From positions 8,776,874 to 8,840,873 of the forward strand of contig JBBMNZ010000001.1 of the NCBI GenBank assembly GCA_037954325.1: a stretch of 64,000 nt of DNA, read 5' to 3'. The translations under genes were made by a program, and so were the position numbers. Origin of the DNA: Fistularia commersonii. Lineage: Eukaryota > Chordata > Actinopteri > Syngnathiformes > Fistulariidae. The notes beneath the pieces were generated by a model, which saw nothing but the letters and a program-made list of their open reading frames with translations, was not told the origin of the DNA and searched no databases. Positions within the stretch are counted from its first letter, which is position 1. Every line of letters begins with the position of its first letter. Of this stretch, positions 1 through 10,689 are shown piece by piece.

Positions 1-499
1 TACTTCCGACTATGGGTACTTTCGGATATTCGGTGACTGAATTGCACTTTTTGTAAGTTGCTTTTGATAAAAGCGGCTGCCAAATGGCTGTAATGTATTG
101 TAATGTAATGTAATTATTATGCATGATGAAGCATTTTGAAGCATTTTTTCTTCTTCATTCTATGTCATTTGGTTATGTTTTTCTAGTTCAGTGAGAAACA
201 TCTAGTCTCTGTTGGCATGACCATTGCATCGAAATCAGGTTGAATGTCTGAGGTGGCTAGGCAAAGGATAGCTGACAGATGATCATCAGTGAGAGAGGCT
301 CTGTACCTGGATTTGCAAACGTTATCATTGAGAATGTTTGCTCACATATGTAGTAAGATCCAAAAAGAACCAACATCTTTTGAGCACATCTCCTCATGTT
401 TGGTAAGTTATCTGCTTTTAGTGAAAAGTAAAACTCTAGAAATGATAATGACTTAAATTGCTCTGCCAATATCACATCAGCCTGCAGGTTAATGAGCTA
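1..499. other. AT-rich sequence without a recognised feature
   Basis: AT-rich intron-like sequence. The short open frames here lack any domain or codon signal. A small imperfect run of TAATG units near 90-115 is the only local pattern. I see nothing else. Confidence 0.6.
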
Positions 500-1425
500 A
501 ACATCCCCGTACGACCTTTGTTTTGCCTTTGCTACCTCTATCTTCACTTTACGTTGTATCTCCCTGTACTCCTCTTGATCATCCTTGTCACCAGAGTCAT
601 CCTACAAACCACCAGCCTATGCTGTCTGGCTTCACTCTCAGCTACAACTACTTTGAAGTTGTAGATCAGCTACAACTTCTTCTCTCTTTCACGTTACCTC
701 ATCTATACAAGATATAGTCTACCTGCGTGCTCCTCCCCCCACTCTTGTAAGTCCCCCCCTTCCCCCTTTAAGTTACCCTATGTTTCTGTTTTTTCCGGAA
801 TTAAGTGTTTACTACAGCCAATTCCATCCTTTTTGCAAAATCTACCACCCTCTGTCCCTCTGCATTCCTATCCTGTATACCAAATTTGCCCATCACTTCT
901 TCATTCCGTCTATTTCCTGCACAAACATGCCGATTGAAGTCTGCACCAATTACCACTCTCTCATTTCTGGGAATATTCTGCATCACTTCATCTAACTCAT
1001 TCCAGAACTTCTCCTTCTCTTCAAACTCACATCCCAAATGCGGAGCATAGCCACTAATAGTATTGAGCATCACACCTTCAGTTTCTAGATTTAGACTCAT
1101 AAGTCTATCTGACATTCTTGTCACCTCCAAAGCATTCCTAATAAACTCCTCCTTCAAGATAACTCTGTCTCCATTTCTCTTCCTGTCAGTACCATGATAG
1201 CATAACTTAAAGCCTGCTCCTTATTTTCTAGCCTTACTATCTTTCCACCTGGTCTCCTGGACACACAGTATATTCACTTTCTCTGCATCATGTCAACTAA
1301 CTCTCTACCTTTTCCAGTCATGGTCCCAATATTCAAAATCCCTACTCTCAGTTCCAGGCTCTTTCCTTTCCTCCTCTCTCTGCTTCTGAACATGCACTCC
1401 TCTTCTTCTTTTTCTTGTTGTTCAG
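500..1425 (-). mobile_element. RTE-clade LINE fragment (endonuclease part)
   Basis: Minus-strand remnant of the RTE family that is best preserved at 18862-21968. The frame at 1157-801 reads the middle of the apurinic endonuclease domain, including SGYAPHLG, the catalytic-type GADFNRH box and VVDFAKRM. Toward 720-500 the homology continues in broken frames, with a deletion near 569 joining two distant parts of the element. Toward 1425 it reaches the arginine-rich N-terminal region. The 3' half with reverse transcriptase is absent. GADFN now reads GADFNRHV instead of GADFNGHV. It is dead and fragmentary; the assignment rests on direct similarity to the other copies in this window. Confidence 0.85.
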
Positions 1426-1545
1426 ATTTAGTAGAATATAAGAATAGAGTACAATAATCCTTTGATTACCTGACAGTGGGGAAAATATACAGGTGCCCCC
1501 TGAGGCTTGCTCAGGGAGACACCGGCCCATGCAGCCCTGAGGCTT

Positions 1546-2215
1546 CATTGATCATCTTTCTTTCAAACATGTCCCACAATTTGCGATCACAGTTGTGAGT
1601 AGCAACATAGAGAGACTGGTAAATTGAGAGTTTTGCCTTTTGGCTCAGCTCATTCTTCTCCAACCTAGACCAGCGCACGCTGCATCCCTGCCGATGTAGC
1701 ACCTATCCACCTGATGATCTCCCACCTCATTCTTCCGTTACGAGTGACACAGCCCCCCAGATTCTTGAACTCAATGTGAGGCAGGACCTCTTCCCTGACC
1801 TTGAGTGGGTACTCCAACTTTTTCCAGCGGAGAACCATGGTCTCAGATTTTCGCTGCTCATATTCGGATGTGAACTGCTTCAGCAAGAGCTTGAGATTGT
1901 GGTCCAATGAGGCCAACAAAACCACATTATTAGATTAGATTAAACTTTATTGTCATTACACATCTGCATTATCTCATTATCTGCAAAAAGCAAAGACCCA
2001 ATCCTTCTATGTGATGTTATAGTAGCATGTCAGCGAGGACAGCCCTACAACATCAAGAGCCTTAAGGAACTCCAGGTGGATCTCACCCACTCCTGGGGCC
2101 CTGCCACTGAGAAGCTTTTTGACTACCTCAGCAACTTCAGTCCCAGAAATAGTGTCCACTCCAGAGAAAGAAAGAAAGTATTTTATTTTAGGCACCTTTT
2201 TCAATACTCGGAGAC
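1546..2215 (-). mobile_element. Rex3-like RTE retrotransposon fragment
   Basis: Minus-strand remnant of the teleost Rex3 family. The upstream part (2215-2010) contains a segment reading APGVGEIHLEFLKALDVVG, just N-terminal to the reverse transcriptase core. The downstream part (1925-1546) reads the post-catalytic region with VLPHIEFKNLGG and ELSQKAKLSIYQSLYV. The catalytic core between them is missing. A tail-like stretch at about 1926-1960 (TAGATTAGATTAAAC then TTTATTGTCATTAC on the + strand) lies exactly there and looks like the 3' end of another minus-strand retroelement. On its low-coordinate side (1512-1545) is a scrambled piece resembling the RTE 5' leader (CAGGGAGACACCGGCCC). Confidence 0.75.
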
Positions 2216-2337
2216 ACAATCACATATATACACAATCCCCCAACTGTGTTTCCCTATTGAAAGGCATGTCATCAGGTTTGAGTGAGCCTTGGAAGGATTG
2301 CTTTCACCAATCAACAATACTCCAAGTCAAGGTCAGC

Positions 2338-2367
2338 AGCCCGCCATCCCCCACTGGATGGCGGGCT
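2338..2367. repeat. Perfect 12-bp hairpin, GC rich
   Basis: AGCCCGCCATCC at 2338-2349 is followed by the 6-nt loop CCCACT and by its exact reverse complement at 2356-2367. A further GGCCCGC follows at about 2371. No poly-T tract follows, so a terminator reading is not supported. It lies about 265 bp upstream of the BED-finger ORF. Confidence 0.8.
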
Positions 2368-2632
2368 GACGGCCCGCAATGGGGTTCATCCAGGTCTGCA
2401 GGATAATTTGAAAGTGAAAAAAAAGGCATAAAAGACAAGGATTTAATTTCTTTAATTAAATGCAAATCAAGAATGTTCCGCTCGGGGGCGCACTATTTTG
2501 GTCAGAGTAGATGACAATCTGCATCACTGAGACGGACCAATCAGCAGACGTTATCAATGCACCACCTGCTGCTTGTTATGACGCTGTTTTTACCCCGTTC
2601 TCTATTTCCCCGCTTCTCCCTCATTAGCCAAA

Positions 2633-2875
2633 ATGTTGTTATCAAAACAGAGAAAAGTAGTTAAAGAGTGTAGAATTTTCAAAGAAAAATGGACTACGTC
2701 CTATTTATTTACGGAGACGCATGGGAAACCTTTGTGCTTGTCGTGTTTGCAACAAGTTTCGGTATTTAAGGAATACAATATTCGGCGCCACTTCGAGACT
2801 CATCAGAGCGAAAAATATGACAGCTTAAAAAGACAACTGAGCAGAGATAAGATCAACGATTTGCTGGCGGGTTAG
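2633..2875 (+). pseudogene. BED zinc-finger N-terminus of a hAT-type transposase
   Basis: An 80-residue ORF carrying an intact-looking BED zinc finger. KEKWTTSYLFTETHGKPLCL leads into CLSC, then VSVFKEYNIRRHFETH supplies the histidine pair. Known relatives are the ZBED5/GTF2IRD2-like hAT transposases, which begin with this DNA-binding module. The rest of the transposase (dimerisation and DDE catalytic regions) is absent; the frame stops at TAG after NDLLAG. Upstream, ACCAATCAG near 2535 resembles a CCAAT box and the start lies in AAAATGTTG. It is most likely a leftover of a hAT element. A domesticated first exon spliced to something outside the window cannot be excluded. Confidence 0.7.
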
Positions 2876-2929
2876 AAGAAACAGCAGTCCACTTTCACTG
2901 ATAGCTGAGAAATCAGTGAAGCAGCGGTA

Positions 2930-3424
2930 AAAGCCAGCTACCTAATTGCTAGCGAAAATGTGCAATTTAATGTTAGTCACCAGCTTCACTACAAACGAGT
3001 ATGGTGGAATTCAATTTCATGCAATTCCATACATTTTCAGTATGTATTGTATGTGTAGCATGTTTCATGTATGAAGTTTACACATTTACAGGATAGGTGA
3101 ATACTTTCTTCCCTACACATTTAATAGCACTCTTTTTAGTTTGTAGGGTGTAGGCAGGGATTCAATTCAGATTTTATATGCACATGTGTAAATGGTGTAA
3201 AAATCCCTTTATTTACAAGTCTCATTTGATCTTAAAGTGCATTACTATATTTTTCAATACCAATTACTTGTTAGTTTTGTGCCTTTGTACAATCATCGCA
3301 TGATCACATGATTACAATGCATACATGTGAATGATAAAATTAAATTGCACTTTGTCTAAGGAAATATGAGGTGTTTCATGAAATGTTTTGTAAAAGGATT
3401 GTTCATTGAATTCCAAGATTTTCC
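2930..3424. other. AT-rich gap, nothing recognised
   Basis: Low-complexity AT-rich sequence with many short direct repeats of ATTT/ACATG type. There is no coding frame, no terminal repeats and no microsatellite of note. Confidence 0.6.
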
Positions 3425-4095
3425 TATTGTCCTTGTACTTCAAGAGGGGGAAGACTGAGGAGGCATAGGTGGAATATCGCGCCAAATAGCACCCCTGATG
3501 GACGTCAGTGTCGGCTGTCTCCCAGCATCAACAGGCACATGTGGAGGGGTGGGAGGACAAAAAGGCAAGGCCCCTGACAAGGGTGTATGGCGAGGGGCTG
3601 GTGCAGTGCCCACCTCAGCAGGTGCAGCAGGTGACTGTCTGACAGGAGAGGAAGCAGGAAAAGTCCTTTTGTAGGCTTTCAGTCTGTAATGATGAACAAT
3701 CCACTGTCTTGAGCCAGTGCTCCTTGGATCCTTGATCTCATATGTAACACCTGGGTAACCATTATTGCTCATGTGCTGTCGAACCAAATAGGGACCCTTC
3801 CATCTGGGTGCTAGCTTGTTCATCTTGTGTGCCGGATCATCCAGAAGAACCAAATCATCTGGCTGATGTGGATGAACCACAACTTTTTTTTCATGCTGAG
3901 CGCTGCTTGTTTGCAGCAGAGTTGTGAGCTGCTTCTCTGAAAGTACATGACAAGTGTGCCGCAAGGTGTGTAGCATAAGCTGCTGGTTTACCAGGGGTAG
4001 ATGAGGTTAGGGTGGGACAACAGTTCAACAAAACATCAAGGGGCAAGTTAGGCTCTCCATCATTCACCAAGAAGAAAGGAGAAAACCTTGAATGT
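3425..4095 (-). pseudogene. Retroelement integrase C-terminal fragment
   Basis: The minus-strand frame 3976-3440 (178 codons) reads the end of a pol polyprotein. DLVLLDDPAHKMNKL, APRWKGPYLVRQ and WIVHHYRLK form the SH3-like C-terminal DNA-binding domain typical of retroviral and Ty3/gypsy integrases, followed by a proline-rich tail ending PPMPPQSSPS. The preceding stretch (4095-3977, another frame) reads SPFFLVNDGEPNLPLDVLL, the conserved linker between the integrase core and this domain. A frameshift near 3980 separates the two. The DDE core, reverse transcriptase and LTRs are not present. The RTE tail at 4116 lies against it in opposite orientation. Confidence 0.75.
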
Positions 4096-4115
4096 TTTTT
4101 TTTACTTGAATGAAC

Positions 4116-4556
4116 ACTTGAGAACAGCCATGCTGTATGGCCTAGAAACAGTTACAATGACGAAAAGAAAGGAGGCAGAGCTAGAGATCGCAGAGATAAA
4201 GATGCTAAGGTTCTCTTGGGAGTGACCACGATGGGTAGGATCAGGAATGAGTCCATCAGAGGAACAGCACATGTTCAATGTTTTGGAGAGAAAGTCAGAG
4301 AAGCCAGACTGAGATGGTTCAGTCACGCACAGTGGCGGGATGGTGAATATATTGGCAGATGGATTCTGGAATTGGAGCTGCCAAGCAGTAGGTCTCAAGG
4401 AAGACCGAAGAGAAGATTTATGGACATAGTGAGAGAGGATATAAGGGAAGTCTGTTCGAGAGGAGGATACAGAGAACAGGGTTTGATGGGGAAAATTGAT
4501 TCGGTGTGGCGACCCCTGAAGGGAAAAGCTGATAGGAGAAGAAGAAGAAGAAGAGG
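4116..4556 (+). mobile_element. RTE LINE 3' end
   Basis: 5'-truncated RTE copy holding only the last part of ORF2. The frame at 4216-4611 contains MGRIRNESIRGTAHVQCFGE, then the REARLRWF and HAQWRDGEYIGR segments, matching the 3' end of the copies at 21.4-21.9 kb and 61.0-61.5 kb. It ends in the family signature GGCGACCCCTGAAGGG followed by a short (GAA)n tail at about 4533-4553. It stands next to the oppositely oriented integrase fragment. Confidence 0.85.
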
Positions 4557-4870
4557 TCCCCACTTATATCGCACTTTAATCACATTGTGGTTCCAAAGCG
4601 CTTTACACTAACTCACATTCAACCAAACAAGCAGACACACACACAGTCACACACTGATGGCAGCAAAGCTACCGTGCAAGTCAGCCGATTTAGAGCAATT
4701 TGGGCTTTCGTTGGGTATAGGACTGCTAACCTTTCAATTGGAGGGACACCCGCCCTATTTACAGCCACTTCCATTGTACCCCCATATCATCCTATGTACT
4801 TCTACCCAACATCACATATTTGACAGCACTTCTTAGTTTTCAGCTGGACAATTTTGGATGTTATCTCAAT
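4557..4870. repeat. SINE-like interspersed repeat, probably minus orientation
   Basis: Contains CAAAGCGCTTTACAC, GACACACACACAGTC and ACTGATGGCAGCAAAGC, a combination I know from abundant fish SINE-type repeats. It starts immediately at the RTE tail and has no coding capacity. Family assignment is from recollection, not a search. Confidence 0.5.
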
Positions 4871-4879
4871 TACCTATAC

Positions 4880-6113
4880 CAGGGGTCACCAACAACCAGA
4901 TAAGTTGCCCTCAGGCTGTTCTAAGAATAGCACAGCTCAAAAGTGAGCCATCTCTAAAATTTGTTTTTGTTCTGTTGCTATTCTTTTATAATCCCACTTG
5001 CATTTATATAGATTTGAAAATGACAATATCTCAAAAATATGTGTATTATACATGAACATTAGATAAGTTTAGGTGACCTCTGACCTACTCTAGTTCAAAG
5101 GTCAGTATTGTGCATGTGACAAAACCAGTGATAGTGGAGAGTAAGCTAGCAGGCGCAGCGCAGATGGACGCTGAATGCAGTTACTTACCCCAAAACATGG
5201 CAGAAAAAAAAAAAAGAACTATCACTTTCAAAATGGATGGGAGGAGGAGTTCTTTTTTACAACTATGAAAGAAACCAACGTGTGTCTCATTTGCGGGGCA
5301 AGAGTGGCAATGTCAAAGCATCATAATGTGGAGAGACACTTTAGTACATGTCATAAAAGCTACCATGTTAACTGACCAGCGGGAAGCGCACTACGAGCAG
5401 AAAAACTCTGTGAGCTGAAGGCAGCTTTAAGTAAGCAACTTAGTAAGTTACCTCACTGATGCACATCTGAAAGACTCACTCACAGTTGCTGTATCAAGTC
5501 ACACACCAGATTTCAATACACTGGTGAACAGAATGCAATGTCAGTCTTCCAATTAACAAAGAAACAGATACCAGACTTTGTCAGTGACAACATGGCATTG
5601 CCATGGCAAAATTGAATTATAGTATTGAAGAATTGTGTTCAATTTAAAAGTGTGTTCATGACATTTAGCAGTTAGTATTTTGTTAAAAATGATGAAAATG
5701 TGGTCATTAGTTAAAATTTCCAGATTTTCAAGATTTATTCAAAAATATGTAAGTTGATTTTCTTTAACAGTACATAATTGGTAAATACGATGCAACATGA
5801 AAATGAGACATTTTTCCTATGAAATGTAGTGATGTAAGTGATCATCTGAAAAATTTAACAATCACTTAGATTAATAAAGTGCTGAATATTGATATTCCCA
5901 CCGTGTTGTCATTGTTGATATTTATTGTGAGAAATCATTAATGTGATCAGTGTCATCAGATTGATGAGTATCATTAATCATTATAAATAATGTATAACTA
6001 AAGGCAAACTAAGCAAATTTGTTATTTCAGGGGAGCCTATCAAACTAGTAGCCCTTCTCATGACTCAGTACCCATGAGGTAGCTCTTGGTTTCGAAAAGG
6101 TTGGTGACCCCTG
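4880..6113 (+). mobile_element. Deleted hAT DNA transposon with both ends
   Basis: The left end CAGGGGTCACCAAC (4880-4893) is the reverse complement of the right end GTTGGTGACCCCTG (6100-6113), so the 14-bp terminal inverted repeats are perfect. The flanking octamers are ACCTATAC (4872-4879) and ACCTATAT (6114-6121): 8 bp with one mismatch, the size expected for hAT target duplications. At about 1.23 kb it is too short for an autonomous hAT and carries only a BED-finger piece. It is a non-autonomous deletion derivative. Confidence 0.88.
5175..5375 (+). pseudogene. BED-finger fragment of hAT transposase
   Basis: A 66-codon frame inside the 4880-6113 hAT element. YHFQNGWEEEFFFTTMKE leads to NVCLICGARVAMSK and NVERHFSTCHKS, a BED finger with CX2C and H-X4-H-type ligands. 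The frame stops shortly after (YHVN). The DDE/RNase-H catalytic region is not found in the remaining 740 bp of the element. It differs clearly from the BED finger at 2633, so two hAT families are present. Confidence 0.75.
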
Positions 6114-6249
6114 ACCTATATTGTTCCACTGATTACTTCTTTCTATGAGAACTGTTTGGTCAAGTGAAATAAAGTCCTTCCTTAAATTCATCACTCATAT
6201 CCATCACCTGACTGCAAGAAAGGTATGTTTATTTTTGGAGGTTTATGTA

Positions 6250-7304
6250 CCGTATTTTCCACACTATAAGGCGCATTGGATTATAATGCGCACCTTCAAT
6301 GAATGGCCTATTTAAAAAAAAAAATCAGATATAAGGCGCACCCCATTGTAAGGCGCATATAATAGAAGCTACAGTAGTCGCTGGGGTTGCGTTATGCATC
6401 CACTAAATGGAACTGCGCTAAAAGGAATGTCAACAAAACAGTTAGATAAGTCAGTCAAACTTTATTAATAGAATACAAACCAACGTTCTGACTACTCAGT
6501 TCACTCCCAAAACAAGTTAGTGCATTCACAATACCACACTGTACGTAACGCTAGCTCTTACCGGTACTTGGTTCTTCGTTCAAACAATGTATTTCCAACT
6601 CAATTTGTTGCAGTTCAATCATTTCATAAAACGAAAGCACCAACAAGAACTACCTCTAAATTCATTGATGTTCATGTCGCTTAGCTAATGTAGTTGCTTT
6701 CATTCGAATAGTAACTGTAGAGACATTTCTACTTACTGCTCTCTGTTCAACAATCCACTGTTTAAGTTTGTCCTCTAACTGTAGCCATATCGCTTTGTTC
6801 CCTCTGTTTAGTCTTCTTTACTTGGCGCAGGTCATCTTGTTGCTTCATCCACTTCCGCACCATTGATTCATTAATGTTGAATTCACTTGCTGCTGCTCTA
6901 TTCCCATGTTCTACTGTGTGACTGATCACCTTGAGTTTGAACTCTGCGTCGTAAGCGTGTCTTTATAAAGGGGACATTTTGGGGTCCTTATACACACACA
7001 AGTGATGTGGAACTGGAATTCCCCTTTACCGTTTTTACTCCTGCTACTTCAGCGACGCATGTGCACACACACACACACAAATGAAATGAAAATGCACGCT
7101 TCACGCAGTCGTATATCCCAGCATGCACTGCGCGGTACTTCTTCTAGGGGAGAAAATTGAGTCGGCGGCTGCTTCCCGCAGTTGCGAGACCTCTTGCAGC
7201 TTAATATCGATCCATATATAAGGCGCACCAGATTATAAGGCGCACTGTAGGTTTTTGAGAAAATTAAAGGGTTTTAGATGCGCCTTATAGTGCGGAAAGT
7301 ATGG
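6250..7304. mobile_element. Deleted pogo/Tigger-type DNA transposon with both ends
   Basis: The left end CCGTATTTTCCACACTATAA and right end TTATAGTGCGGAAAGTATGG are near-perfect inverted repeats, each next to GGCGCA repeats that recur inside both ends (ATAAGGCGCACC). The flanking dinucleotides are TA at 6248-6249 and TA at 7305-7306, the Tc1/mariner/pogo target. The interior holds a minus-strand helix-turn-helix remnant at 6800-6953. At about 1,055 bp it lacks the DDE domain and is non-autonomous. Confidence 0.82.
6800..6953 (-). pseudogene. Pogo-type transposase N-terminal helix-turn-helix remnant
   Basis: Reading the minus strand from about 6953 gives FKLKVISHTVEHGNRAAASE, then FNINESMVRKWMKQQDDLR and QVKKTKQ. 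This is the Psq/CENP-B-like DNA-binding module at the start of pogo/Tigger transposases. The frame breaks after about 50 codons. A start codon is not evident. It supports the classification of the surrounding inverted-repeat element. Confidence 0.7.
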
Positions 7305-7309
7305 TAGGT

Positions 7310-9091
7310 TTATCTGATAATATATCCATAATACTATAATATTATTATAATATATCTTTGAAAGATAACCTCTGCTTATTTCCAACCACTCAGTTGTAGC
7401 AAGAAAAAAAAAATGGGGGAAGATGGATGATTATATACAGATGAGGAAGGGACTTATTAAGACAAAGGTGAAAAACACTTAGGCCTCGTCAGTAATCATA
7501 AAGGACGGAAGGAAAATGTAGACTGACAAGACAGAACACAGTTTTTGTCTATATATGTTGTAGTAATGGTGTTAGTAACATATAAGATCGGTGTCCAAAT
7601 GTATCAATTTCACAGCCCTAAAAAGTAAATAACATGGTTTATGACAATTGTTTCATAGTGGATTAAGTTAGTTTGAAAATCTACAATACTGTGATTCTAT
7701 TACGTTACATGATTATTCAAACATGAATAATTCTAGTTCAACAGTTCTATTCAATTCCAAGCTTGTGTACCCTGAAAAGTTTCCCATAATTAATGATTGT
7801 GTAGTTGTGTGCAGATTTTGGATTCAGGGACAGAAATCTGACATCTGTGGAACATGGAGGAGAACGACTAGTTTGTTGGAATCCTGATGGCTGTCTATTT
7901 TGCATTTTCCCTGGTTGTTCTGAGGTGAACAACATTGATTGGATAAGGGAGAGATGTTGGTTTTTTTTTGGTGAGCAAAATACAATAAATTGAAGACCTT
8001 AATTGAAGACCTTAGCAACATGGATATTACAAAGTCTTGGAACATCACTCTTTTAAAAAAAAATATATATATATATTGTTTTGTCCTTCAAATAATGCCT
8101 CTTCAACTGAATCATAGCAAAAAGCAATTGAATTTCTCACTTGGCAAAAAATAATTATCTGATAGATTAAAGGAGGCAATTTGAGCATCAAGAAGCAGTT
8201 ATCAAATTGTTTTAAGAAAAAAATGATTCCATTTTATTCTAGAAAAGGGTGTGACTTCTTTACCAAGAAATTTATAAAATTTATAAAATGTAGGCATTTT
8301 AATTTTGTGTTTAACTGATATATTTGTTCATGATTTGGAATGGCCACTGTTAAAAATAACCCATTTTACTGATTTTACTTTATTTTGTTACGGCAGTTGC
8401 AGTACGATGGCTTCAAACAAAAAAAAAATGGCACCCTTAAGACCAAAGATACCATCACTGTAAACTCCAACTTTGTTAGATTGAGGTGACAGATGTATCT
8501 TCATGGAAATACCTTAGCTGAAAAGTTGACTTGAAAATTGATGCCAATTTGAAGTTCAGCATGCTTTCTACCCATGAGGACAAAAGAGCAGTTATACTGA
8601 TTTCCTGCAATCATGTGCAATGAACTGTACATGACACTCTGTCTGTTGAGCAAAGCAGAGCCACATTCTGGAGACCAATACTTAACAAGCAAGGCCACAA
8701 AGATGCAGTGAGATCAATGAAAGTGAAAAGGTTCACAGTCAGTGTGCACTGCGGCACATCTTGAAACGATTTCCTGCTGACATTTTAATGTATCTATAGG
8801 ACAGGTCAATGAACATGCTGGGAAGAATTCTATATTTCTGCCTGATGAACTACTAAATCATCTTGGGGATAGTCGTCTGTGTGAGAAAAATCTATATCCA
8901 TTTTATCATCCATTGTCTACTGCCGCCTCGGTCATCAAAAATAGACAGAGGTATATAAGGCAAGGATACTTATAAGAACAAGCAAAAGGGGTGGAAATTT
9001 GCAAAAGGCAAGAGTCACATTTAATTACAGAGTATAAGCTAGATGCATTTGCTCAGACCGCAAGGAACTTTAAACAGAATTGTATGACAGC

Positions 9092-9092
<1 letters not shown>
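7310..9092. other. Intron-like AT-rich sequence
   Basis: No coding frame with domain content. There are short A-runs and a small TA run (8060-8075). The tract ATCCATTGTCTACTGCCGC near 8908 resembles, in reverse, the tail of the SINE-like repeats at 27.4 kb. Nothing else is recognised. Confidence 0.5.

Positions 9093-9123
<31 letters not shown>
9093..9123 (+). repeat. Poly(A) run, 31 A
   Basis: Uninterrupted A tract. It could be the tail of an old retroposed sequence, but no recognisable retroposon body precedes it. Confidence 0.8.
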
Positions 9124-9126
<3 letters not shown>

Positions 9127-9559
9127 ATGAACCAAGTGCAATACTTTAAGCTCAGCAAAAGCATATATTTACATATGTACAATATAGCAATACAATGTGG
9201 ATTGTGTGTGGCAAAAGTAAAGGACTCTTTTGGACTATCATGTACTTTCAATCCATGGAGTAACAGTCAGGTGTGACTGGGAGACCTTGTTTTCTAAAGA
9301 GGGACCCTGCAAAGCCAGATCACACAGGTAACATATTGGTGGATGTGTATCATGGCACAAACAAAGAAGGCATTGGATGATCTAGAAAAAAAAGTTTATT
9401 CTCATAAGCTAGACAAAGTGACAAGTTTCAAAACAATACAGTCCGTCTGATTGTATACAAATGGAGGAAATTCCAGGCCACTCTTAAACTTCCCAGAATC
9501 GGTTGATCTGTCTTATAGCTAACCCAGAGATGCTGCTATTGTTGTATTGTGACCAGCCT
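9124..9559. other. Intron-like gap
   Basis: No coding signal, terminal repeat or microsatellite detected. Composition turns GC rich at its right edge. Confidence 0.5.
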
Positions 9560-10200
9560 TTTAAGTTGGTGTGTCACAAGGCACTGGGGCGGACTCGAGC
9601 AGGGAACCATGCTTCAGAGCAGAGATGGGTGGTTGAAAGCGCTTTTATTTGGTTGACATGGCAGGGCGGGTTCCGGGCAGAACTGCAGAGGCTGGGTCTC
9701 ACCGGGACAGGTTGCAGACAGGACAGGATGCAGGGACTCACCAGGACGGGTTGCAGACGGGGCGGGTCCCAGGCAGGGTGGCAGACTGGACGGGTTGCGG
9801 GAAGGAACAGAGGTCACAACGGCCGAGACGAGGGAAGGGAACAGAGGTCACACCTGGGGTCCGGTCGTGACGAGGGAAGGGAACAGAGGTCACACCTGGG
9901 GTCCGGTCGTGACGAGGGAAGGGGTCCCGTCCCGGCAAGGGGTCCCGTCCCGGCAAGGATTGGGGTCCAGTCCTGGCAGGGCTTCACAGTGGTCTGTGAG
10001 GGCCACAATGGGGTCCGGTCGTGGCATGGCTTCACAGTGGTTTGTGAAGACCACGGTTGGGTTGGGTTGGGTTGGGTTGGGTTGGGTTGGGTTGGGTTGG
10101 GTTGGGTTGGGTTGGGTTGGGTTGGGTTGGGTTGCATCTGCAGTGAACTGAGAGCCACAATCCCCCAGTGCCAGGCAGAGCGTGCCGCTGCCCTTTATAG
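9560..10200. repeat. GC-rich minisatellite block
   Basis: A sharp composition change from the AT-rich flanks. It contains two full and one partial 42-bp units beginning ACGAGGGAAG at 9828, 9870 and 9912; two copies of the 17-mer GGGGTCCCGTCCCGGCA near 9921-9955; and two roughly 48-bp units beginning GGGGTCCAGTCCTGGCA (about 9962) and GGGGTCCGGTCGTGGCA (about 10010). It ends in the GGTTG pentamer array. All three forward frames stay open for long distances, which is a repeat artefact, so I call no gene. It may be the internal tandem region of an unrecognised mobile element. Confidence 0.75.
10055..10134 (+). repeat. (GGTTG)16 perfect pentamer array
   Basis: 80 bp of uninterrupted GGTTG units, giving fifteen regularly spaced GGG runs on the + strand. 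G runs separated by two-base TT loops are classic intramolecular G-quadruplex formers. The motif resembles but is not the vertebrate telomere unit TTAGGG. Confidence 0.95.
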
Positions 10201-10689
10201 GGATCTTGATTAGCGGCATCTGCTGCAGCTGGCACCAATTACAATGGGGATCAGGTGTGAACCCTGACATTGTGTCAGTTTTTGACCACACTGAACCTGA
10301 GAGCTGCTCTCTCTAAATTGTGTTGCACTCTGTGTAACAACAAAAACGTCTTGAATCTTTAAAAAGATAACTCCAAGAACGAGGCATGTAATAGTTAGAT
10401 AAGTCACAAGGCAACCCAGGATAACTTCTAGATAACTTCTAGCAATTGAGGGCTTAGGGCTATCATATTGATATCTATGAGCCCACCATCAGGAGAATAC
10501 TGCACAGCAGTTGTGGTTAAGGTCATTTATTCATGCTCTCGGTGAAAAACTTTGCTCTCTGTCTATAGCCCAACACAGGATACCTGAAGAATGTTTTGTA
10601 AAACAATGTTTTGTTTTGTAAAACAAAAATATAACTCTTTGGCTCAAATGAAAGCACATTCATACTTGAAAGCACAATCCATTCCAGCA

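Noticed and set aside
2338..2367. Rho-independent terminator
   Set aside because: Eukaryotic context and no following T tract.
10055..10134. Interstitial telomere repeat
   Set aside because: The unit is GGTTG, not TTAGGG, and is perfectly pentameric.
9503..10213. A 236-codon plus-strand ORF and several overlapping minus-strand ORFs
   Set aside because: They run through tandem repeats and the GGTTG array in several frames at once; openness is explained by repeat structure and no domain is present.
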